A stretch of 64,000 bases of DNA from Lepraria neglecta. Its lineage: Eukaryota; Ascomycota; Lecanoromycetes; Lecanorales; Stereocaulaceae. The translations under genes and the position numbers were made by a program. The notes below the pieces were generated by a model. The model was given only the letters and a program-made list of their open reading frames with translations, searched no databases and had not been told where the DNA came from. Every line of letters starts with the position of its first letter. Position 1 is the first letter of the stretch. Below are positions 57,971 to 64,000 of the stretch, piece by piece. The DNA lies in assembly GCA_033220425.1 (NCBI GenBank), contig CM065651.1, forward strand, positions 3,100,001 through 3,164,000, written 5' to 3'.

Positions 57971-59157
57971 CCCCAATTATTTTTCATCCGAAAATTTGGA
58001 TTTTTTTTCCGTAGCCCCCACCAAAATTTGGTGCAAACCCTACGCACCTGGATCCAACCACCATAAAAGCTCAAAAGACATCCCAAATTGGTAAATTTGA
58101 CGCTGGAACGATGTATGATTGGTCCATTCTTGGTGTAGCTACTCTACGACGCTTGCGCTGACATATTGCTGTCTCCAGTGCTCCGCCGCCGGCCCTGACT
58201 ATACCGCCGGCCCTCTTTACCGAATACAAAGATCGTATATAGCAGCACCTCTTTAACGGCTTATCGCCTATTACTATCGCCGATATCGAGGGGTATATAC
58301 CGAAGGCTGTCCGCAAATATAAGAATCTTATTAACACCTATGGTACCTATAGCCCTGAGAGCTATACTAAATAAGGTCCCCTATATTACGAACCTTGCGT
58401 GACAGGTATCGTATGGATCTTTTCTCAATAAGGAGAGGAGTATAATATATAAGAGGAAGCAGGCTTCGACAAGGTACTAGACGGGTCTGGTATATAATAA
58501 GATATGTTCAGTGCCTAGTATGAGATCTATTGCTAAAGTAAGTACGAAGTTAAGCACGATACTCCAATGTCATGGACCAACTTTGGTGCCAAGCCATTTA
58601 GGGCTGAGGCCCGCATAAGTCAGAATTTGCAACACCAAATCCTGCAACTCATATATATTATCTAACCAACCAATCAGAGCTCATAGAGAATCCGTCCATT
58701 TCGTGACATCCAAGTGATGAGCAGTGCTCTGCATATATAGACATAGGAAATCCCTGCCAAGGCAATGCTCGTCATGCTCAACCCATGAGCATAATAAGTA
58801 TTATACTCTCGCCATAAGCACGGTAAGTATTATACTCGCGATACTCGCTCCATAAGCATGGTGAGCAGCATACTCAATGCGCTTGGCGCACGAGCATGGT
58901 GCATAATAACTAATGTTAACGTGCCCGTATGCTCGCACCTCCGCGGTATCTTCTTCCATACCGTTCGACAATGGCTTCAGCAGTAGCACCAAGACCCTAC
59001 CTCATATTTGCCTTTTTGGGAAGCTTTTATAAGAATTCTAGCTTTTATAGTGGTTGGATCTAGGTGCGTAGGGTTTGCACCAAATTTTGGTTGGGGGCTA
59101 CGGAAAAAAATCAAATTTTCAGAAAGAACCACATGAAAAATAATTGGGGTAGGCGCC
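57963..59157. mobile_element. ~1.2-kb element with long terminal inverted repeats
   Basis: The left end (57963 to about 58100) and right end (about 59000 to 59157) are inverted copies of each other over roughly 130 bases. Shared words include GGCGCCTACCCCAATTATTT, then TTTCCGTAGCCCCCA, ACCAAAATTTGGTGCAAACC, CTACGCACCT and ATCCAACCAC. They differ by a few point changes and small indels. The interior has no intact frame. A plus stretch at about 58190-58370 reads protein-like with stops (EYKDRI, FNGLSPITIADIEGYIPK) and has many TpA dinucleotides, as RIP would leave. A ~35-bp short repeat (AAGTATTATACTC) lies at 58793-58880. I read it as a decayed DNA transposon, family unknown, with no transposase motif seen. 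Confidence 0.65.
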
Positions 59158-59336
59158 ATCTCCCTCACCTTGGCACGTGAAGGCGATAAAAATCTGGCAC
59201 CCGACTCATTTCGCGGATTTATGACTCTTTTTGTATCACTCCGACTTGTATACTTCCCCCTCAAAGTCTGTCATCAGCAGTACTTCATCTCATCAATTCC
59301 ACTTATATCTATCTTCGACAACTCTCAGCACCAGCC

Positions 59337-60329
59337 ATGGATCCATACCTTGATACCATTCCTGATGATCGCGGCGAAGAAATCAGAGAGCGTGTGAGAG
59401 AACGAGATGGCTCCGACAGCGAAGGACGCCCAATACAGCGTGCGAGAGCAGATACCAGCGACCTTTTACCACCAGGAGGCGATGGACAGGAGGTCGAAGA
59501 ACCTCCCAAGCCCGAAGACGACCTAGACAAGTACGATCGTGAGCGCCTCCAGAAGGGGCTAAGATATGTTCACGAGGCGGCAAAGCGAAAGATCACTCCT
59601 CGCACCCAGGAGTTCCTCAAGCTCCACAAAGACGCCTACAAGGCTGCCCTAGACGACGGGGCTCCAGAGAAAGCTTCTCGTGCAGTTGTGCAAGCTATGG
59701 ACGAGGTGTACTACTCTGCTGCGTTTTTCCTCAAGCTACGCTCATCAGAGGAGTATGATCACTTCATGCGATACGTGAAGCTACGACGACTAGAGCTCCT
59801 GGCCAATTATGGCGATTATCTCGGACAAGAATTGCAGGAAATTCGGGCGGATCTCAAGGCAGCAGCCACCGGCGCTGGTTCTGAGGTGCGAGAGGCAGTC
59901 CAAGAACTCGGACCACCAAAGACATGGCTGGCCATCGCGGACGAGCTGGCTGGCGCCAACATGGCTGACCTTCGCAAAAACGTGTATATCGCTTGCGGTG
60001 TCCTCGGCATCGACGCGATCCACATGTTATGGCTCATCAAGGAATGGGGGGAGAGAAACCGCATCTTCCACAACCAAATCCGCCAATACATCTCCAATTG
60101 CCACTGGGGCCGCCTCGCCGAGCAAGTCTGCCGCGATCTCAAGGAATTGCTCAATGTGGCGACTGATGCAGATACGGCGGCAAATTACGAAAAGGTCTTA
60201 CTCAGTATCCAGAACGAATACTTCGAGGCCAAAAGTCGTGATGATCCTCAGCATTGGTTTCCGAATAAGAAAGCCAAGAAGCTAACCGAGGAGAAACTGG
60301 CGAGGGAGGAGAAGCGGGCTCAGAAATGA
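59337..60329 (+). CDS. unrecognised soluble helical protein
   Basis: Intact single-exon gene of 330 residues, starting MDPYLDTIPDDRGEEIRERV. The first ~80 residues are charged and disordered (acidic, PPGGDGQEVEEPPKPEDD). The rest is predicted helical with RYVHEAAKRKITPRTQEFL, YYSAAFFLKLRSSEEYDHFM, NVYIACGVLGIDAIHMLWLI and HWGRLAEQVCRDLKELLNV, then a lysine-rich tail (KKAKKLTEEKLAREEKRAQK). No transmembrane segment or catalytic motif is evident. Codon use looks like that of its neighbours, and a pyrimidine-rich leader precedes the ATG. It sits just beyond the inverted-repeat element. Confidence 0.75.
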   Translation: MDPYLDTIPDDRGEEIRERVRERDGSDSEGRPIQRARADTSDLLPPGGDGQEVEEPPKPEDDLDKYDRERLQKGLRYVHEAAKRKITPRTQEFLKLHKDAYKAALDDGAPEKASRAVVQAMDEVYYSAAFFLKLRSSEEYDHFMRYVKLRRLELLANYGDYLGQELQEIRADLKAAATGAGSEVREAVQELGPPKTWLAIADELAGANMADLRKNVYIACGVLGIDAIHMLWLIKEWGERNRIFHNQIRQYISNCHWGRLAEQVCRDLKELLNVATDADTAANYEKVLLSIQNEYFEAKSRDDPQHWFPNKKAKKLTEEKLAREEKRAQK

Positions 60330-60941
60330 CCTGAACCTACTAATATCAGATCACACCTGCTTATTAAGTCGGGTTGGGAGTAGAGAGGAGGAGGGAGGAA
60401 GAAGGGGGAATACAGATTTGGAGATTTTGTCGTTGTGGTGGCGTATGCGAGGGGGGAGAAAGGGGGAAGAGTGGGAGGAATCGTCAATTCTAGACTAGAC
60501 GAGACTGCGGAGAGGGAGAACATGCAAGACTTGAATACTCCTAATAGAAATATCTTGCTATCCTTCACTGCTTCTGTCAAATCTCACTCTCTCTTGCTCG
60601 CTCGCTCGCAGTCCAAATTCAAGCGACGACTTCATCACAACATGAACCGCTACACGTCCCCTAGTTCTCCGAGGCCACAGGCGACACGGACGAACTCACG
60701 AGCTCTTCGTCCCAGGCAGAACTCGACACGTAATACTTTCGATCCTCTGATGAGAGGCTGGACTACCAAGCAGCAGCCCACCCATACCCTGGCGAGATGG
60801 TACCAATGATCACCCACGAATCACCCAGGCTCGCGCGAGCGTAAAGCGGCGCTCACCCTAGGCCCGGTGGGGGGTGAGGCCGGGGCAGGATCTTGTCTCC
60901 TTGGCATCAATCCTCCAGTCCATAAACCTCTTACACCAGCA
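60330..60941. other. intergenic/leader region of the Get5-like gene
   Basis: About 610 bases with a purine-rich stretch (60380-60480) and a CTCTCTCTTGCTCGCTCGCTCGC pyrimidine tract near 60590. An ATG at 60642 opens a 55-codon frame (MNRYTSPSSPRPQATRTNSR) that stops at 60809, before the Get5-like start; it could be a uORF or a separate short reading frame. Confidence 0.4.
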
Positions 60942-61658
60942 ATGAGCTCTGAAACCCTCTGGAGCAAATACAACCGCGCCTACCCATCCCTCACAATCAA
61001 CGGCAGAATGACCGAACTCTCCTTCGCGAAATCCTTCCTCTCATCCCTCGATTCCCGCCCCCTCAAGCTCCAACCAGATTACTCTTCCAATCCCAGGAAT
61101 CTGGAAATTACAGCTCCGTATACGCTTCCGCGTATGCCCATTGCTTTTAAGAAACAGAAAACTAGTGTGCAGGTTGATGAGGAGGCGAATAGGCCGAGTA
61201 CAATCAATGTGGTGTTGAAGAGCTCGCGGAATCCGGTTATGAGTTTGAGTCTGCCGGATACGGATTTGGGAACTAGTGTGTTGGGGCTGAAAGAGAGGGT
61301 TGGGAAGGAGTTGGGCATTGAGGGGACGGAGAAGATTAGGGTGCTTTATAAGCGGAAACCGGTGGGGGATGTTAAGACTGTTAAGGAGGTTGTGGGCGAT
61401 GAGGAGGTGGGGCGGGAAGTGGAGTTTGGGGCTATGGTTATAGGGTATAAGGAAGAAACAAAGGGGGAGGATACGCCTATGAAAGATGCGGAGGCAGAGG
61501 CGCCGGTTGCGCAGGGGTCGAGTGGTGAGGAGGTGTTGGGGAAGGAGGAGTTTTGGAATGATTTGAAGGGGTTCTTGGTGCAGAGGATTAGGGATGAGGA
61601 GAAGGCAATTGAGGTGTTTGATACGTTTAGGGGGAGCTGGAAGAAGAGTGGTGGGTAG
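60942..61658 (+). CDS. get5: Get5/Mdy2-like ubiquitin-like-domain protein
   Basis: Predicted 238 residues in one exon from ATG 60942 (MSSETLWSKYNRAYPSLT). The N-terminal block (LSFAKSFLSSLDSRPLKLQ, then YTLPRMP) resembles the fungal Get5 N-terminal domain that binds Get4. Residues about 85-165 form the ubiquitin-like domain (INVVLKSSRNPVMSLSL, VLGLKERVGKELGIEG, KIRVLYKRKPVGDVKTV). The C-terminus (EEFWNDLKGFLVQRIRDEEK, then AIEVFDTFRGSWKK) fits the Get5 homodimerisation helix. Get5 links Get4 to Sgt2 when tail-anchored membrane proteins are handed to Get3. In-frame sequence upstream of 60942 lacks an ATG and is not counted. Confidence 0.85.
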   Translation: MSSETLWSKYNRAYPSLTINGRMTELSFAKSFLSSLDSRPLKLQPDYSSNPRNLEITAPYTLPRMPIAFKKQKTSVQVDEEANRPSTINVVLKSSRNPVMSLSLPDTDLGTSVLGLKERVGKELGIEGTEKIRVLYKRKPVGDVKTVKEVVGDEEVGREVEFGAMVIGYKEETKGEDTPMKDAEAEAPVAQGSSGEEVLGKEEFWNDLKGFLVQRIRDEEKAIEVFDTFRGSWKKSGG

Positions 61659-62098
61659 TGATGAATGTTTAATTTATGAGGTGACGAATCCCTCTGCAGA
61701 CATCAAAAGATTGGCATTAGCGGCGTCAATCTGTACTTAGGGGTGCATCATAGCGCAGGGTTTCATACAAGTACACAAATGCAATTGCATATTTTGGGAA
61801 GTTGGCAAAGCATGTCGAAGTTGCACGAAATGTGGCATAGGTACTAGCCATCGTTCTGGGCATGGTGAGCCCGGAATGCCCGACGTATAAAAAATGAGAG
61901 ATATCCTAATGGCGTTCCCTGAACGATTGTCGTTGTAAGCAACGGATGAGTCCAGGCCTTGGGTATTCAGTATAAAGAAAGTGATATTGATGAGCACGAA
62001 TCTATGCAAGGCAACCGTCTCAAGCTATCCTGTCCGCCCAATCAACACTCGCTATCTGTCATATGAACCATCGCTTCTCTATCGTACTGATGCCTATT
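61659..62098. other. intergenic between convergent genes
   Basis: About 440 bases between the 3' ends of the Get5-like and cofilin genes. No gene supported. Confidence 0.45.
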
Positions 62099-62826
62099 CT
62101 AGCGCGTCCCTTTGCTAATGTCCTTCAGGATCGTTGCGTATTCGATCTCATCGTCTCGGTTGGCTTGTACTTCAGCGCCGAGACCGTTCAGTGCGTTCTT
62201 CAGAGACTCTTTTGATGATGCGTATGTCATTTTTGGCTGTGTAATCGGCGTAGTCAGTAAGCCGTGGGTGATCGAAGCGGTTTTGGTAGACTTACGAAGA
62301 CCAACGTTCCCTCATCGGGGCTCCATGAGATAAACACAATCTTCTTCCTACGTCGGGCATCAGGTCCTGACCTCACCCTTTCTTGGGGTTGACATCACAA
62401 ACCTCTTTCCCTCTCCACTCTCCATCTCCCACTCAAAATCATAAACCGCATATCGTGGCCCCTTGCCCTCCTTGCCCTTATGCGGGGCTTTTGCACTCAG
62501 GAGCTTGTTTTGGAAGGACTCCCAGTCCGGGTCGCTGGATGAGTCTTCAACGACGATCTCTTTGTAGTCGTCGGAGAGCTTGTAGATGATGTATTTGATT
62601 GATTTGCCGAGCTTAAGCTCGTTGAATTTGGAGACGCACTCGGGCGCTACGGAGACCCTGATTGCAAGTGGTCAGAAACTGCTGTGGCCAAGATTGGAGG
62701 TACTGTTTTTGCAGTATTTTGGGAGGAGAGAGGGGATTGGTCTCGCATACCCTGATTTACTCTGCAAGCCATGTTGTTAGCACGTGCACACTCCTCGCCA
62801 TAATGCAGTGGGAGCGAGCTTACCAT
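62099..62826 (-). CDS. cof1: cofilin (ADF/cofilin actin-depolymerising factor)
   Basis: Predicted 152 residues in five exons: 62826-62824 (only the ATG), 62761-62751, 62657-62403, 62347-62296 and 62236-62099. The product starts MSKSGVSVAPECVSKFNELK, then YIIYKLSDDYKEIVVED, SDPDWESFQNKLLSAKAP, GPRYAVYDFEWEME, KKIVFISWSPDEGTLVF, KMTYASSKESLKNAL and ends DDEIEYATILKDISKGTR. The Ser near the N-terminus, the long actin-binding helix (YASSKESLKNALNG) and the WSPD turn are family marks. Cofilin severs and recycles actin filaments and is essential in fungi. An ATG-only first exon and an 11-base second exon are typical of this gene in filamentous ascomycetes. All introns are GT-AG and the exon lengths total 153 codons with the stop. 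Confidence 0.93.
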
Positions 62827-63488
62827 GACTGCGTGGATTCGATGATATGGAGCGAGCGAGGGTAGCTAGGAGGATCAAGGAGCTGTAGATTCAACGGAGT
62901 GTCAGCGTTAGGGTAAGGAAAGTTTGTAGCCTGGCGCTGTTGATAACGGCGGCTGGGCGTTGCGCAGCAGATGACGTGGAGAGTGGGAAGGGAGGGAAAA
63001 GATATCATACCGAGCTTGACTAGCAACCAGTAACCAATCGATGAGGTGTTCTGAGCGGCGGAGTAGACAATGGGGTTTGTATGGTAAGGGAGAAGCTTCT
63101 GTGTAGCGTGTAGCAAATAGCAACAACTTTTTGGTGGGGGGCAACAAGCAACGTTCGTCGCTTGGCGGGGCCATCACTTCCGCATCCCTGCTAGTGCCTC
63201 GAGTCCTCCATGGACTCGCACCATGGGATTGAGGAGTACGATGTCAGAAATGTCTTCTATGAAAGCTATTTCTTCAATGTTTTGCATTATGATAGAAGCT
63301 ATGGACGCTCTGTACATATGTATTTTACAAGAAAAGGACCGCTTTTGCCATGCTAATACATAAAATGGGGAAATAGTCTGAGTGGAGTGACTCAAGGTGG
63401 GAGATAACGGCGTCTGATCAGAAATGAGAAGACATCCCATACGCCGGCTGGTGGTATCGAAGGCGAGAGACGAAGACGGTGAGTGTGC
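62827..63488. other. intergenic: cofilin promoter and Hsp60 3' UTR
   Basis: About 660 bases. Both neighbours are on the minus strand, so this holds the cofilin promoter and leader and the 3' UTR of Hsp60. No other gene supported. Confidence 0.45.
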
Positions 63489-64000
63489 TTAGAACATGCC
63501 TCCGCCACCCATTCCACCCATGCCGCCCATGCCTCCACCCATGCCACCGCCTGGCGGACCCTTCTCTTCTGGTGCTTCTGTGATGGCGACTTCAGTGGTA
63601 CCGAGTAGTGATGCAACTCCGCTGGCATCAACGAGAGCTGTGCGGACAACCTTGAATGGGTCGACAATACCGGAAGCGATCATGTCGACGTACTCGCCCT
63701 TGGCGCTGTCGAAGCCTTTGTTGAAGTCTGATCCGAACTCATCCATGAGCTTGCCGACGACAACGCTGCCTTCGGTTCCGGCGTTCTCGACGATGGTCCG
63801 TGCTGGGCGAGTGATGGCGCTCTTGATGATGCTGACACCGAGCTGTTGGTCAAAGTTCGTAGGCTTGACGGTTCCGAGACAGTTTGCTGCTGCTTTCAGC
63901 AGAGCTGTTCCACCACCTGGCAGGATACCTTCCTCAACGGCAGCACGTGTAGCATTTAGTGCATCAACGACGCGATCCTTCTTTTCCGAGACCTCGATCT
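63489..64000 (-). CDS. hsp60: mitochondrial Hsp60 chaperonin, C-terminal part (cut by window edge)
   Basis: The frame is open from the right edge to a stop at 63489, covering the last ~170 residues. Group I chaperonin marks are [68 protein letters not shown] and the Gly-Gly-Met repeat tail ([14 protein letters not shown]) ending GGMF. Hsp60 forms the double-ring folding chamber of the mitochondrial matrix, using ATP and Hsp10. The 5' part, including the import signal and most of the ATP site, lies outside the window. No intron is seen in this part. Confidence 0.97.
   Translation of the reverse strand, partial: IEVSEKKDRVVDALNATRAAVEEGILPGGGTALLKAAANCLGTVKPTNFDQQLGVSIIKSAITRPARTIVENAGTEGSVVVGKLMDEFGSDFNKGFDSAKGEYVDMIASGIVDPFKVVRTALVDASGVASLLGTTEVAITEAPEEKGPPGGGMGGGMGGMGGMGGGGMF

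Noticed and set aside
1-64000. CRISPR arrays, rRNA genes and bacterial-type operons
   Set aside because: No regularly spaced identical repeats with unique spacers, no rRNA-like stretches, and gene structure is eukaryotic throughout. The short arrays found are contiguous or degenerate tandem repeats.

Overview
The window reads as nuclear DNA of a filamentous ascomycete (Pezizomycotina). Genes are compact and lie on both strands. Introns are mostly 49-100 nt with GT-AG borders and often CTNAY-like branch sites. The single-copy genes (Snt1-, Nop2-, Get5-, cofilin-, deoxyhypusine synthase- and Hsp60-like) are typical fungal housekeeping genes. I cannot place it to species. There is no sign of bacterial, organellar or viral coding organisation. 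I modelled exons by hand; wherever a total is given, the exon lengths sum to whole codons.

Left arm (1-11.2 kb): decayed, mostly minus-strand coding remnants (0.25-4.0 kb and a broken coiled-coil gene at 4.3-5.5 kb), an intact FHA-domain protein kinase (5.7-7.7 kb), and a plus-strand gene made of three copies of an unrecognised ~120-residue module carrying at least one frameshift (8.66-9.8 kb). Then come coding-like scraps and a 16-bp minisatellite.

Centre-left (11.3-35.5 kb): an F-box protein, a GFA/CENP-V-type zinc enzyme, a sugar transporter (MFS), a long coiled-coil protein, a large chromodomain protein (possible Chp1 relative), a membrane-anchored histidine-phosphatase-family protein, an unrecognised fungal protein, a patch of short inverted-repeat elements, and a second MFS sugar transporter that is a paralogue of the first with extra introns.

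Centre-right (36-57.8 kb): a very long Snt1/N-CoR-like co-repressor (two SANT domains, polyQ tail), an ammonium permease, deoxyhypusine synthase, a large MATH + degenerate-USP + USP7-tail-like + MORN + RING protein, and the nucleolar rRNA methyltransferase Nop2. Intergenic stretches hold degenerate tandem repeats.

Right arm (57.9-64 kb): a ~1.2 kb element with long terminal inverted repeats in the Nop2 upstream region, an unrecognised gene, a Get5-like UBL protein, a five-exon cofilin gene and the 3' end of mitochondrial Hsp60, which runs off the window. The genes do not form one pathway. Two themes recur: chromatin control (chromodomain protein, Snt1) and ubiquitin or ubiquitin-like biology (F-box, MATH/USP/RING, Get5). 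The most unusual single gene is the MATH/pseudo-USP/RING fusion.
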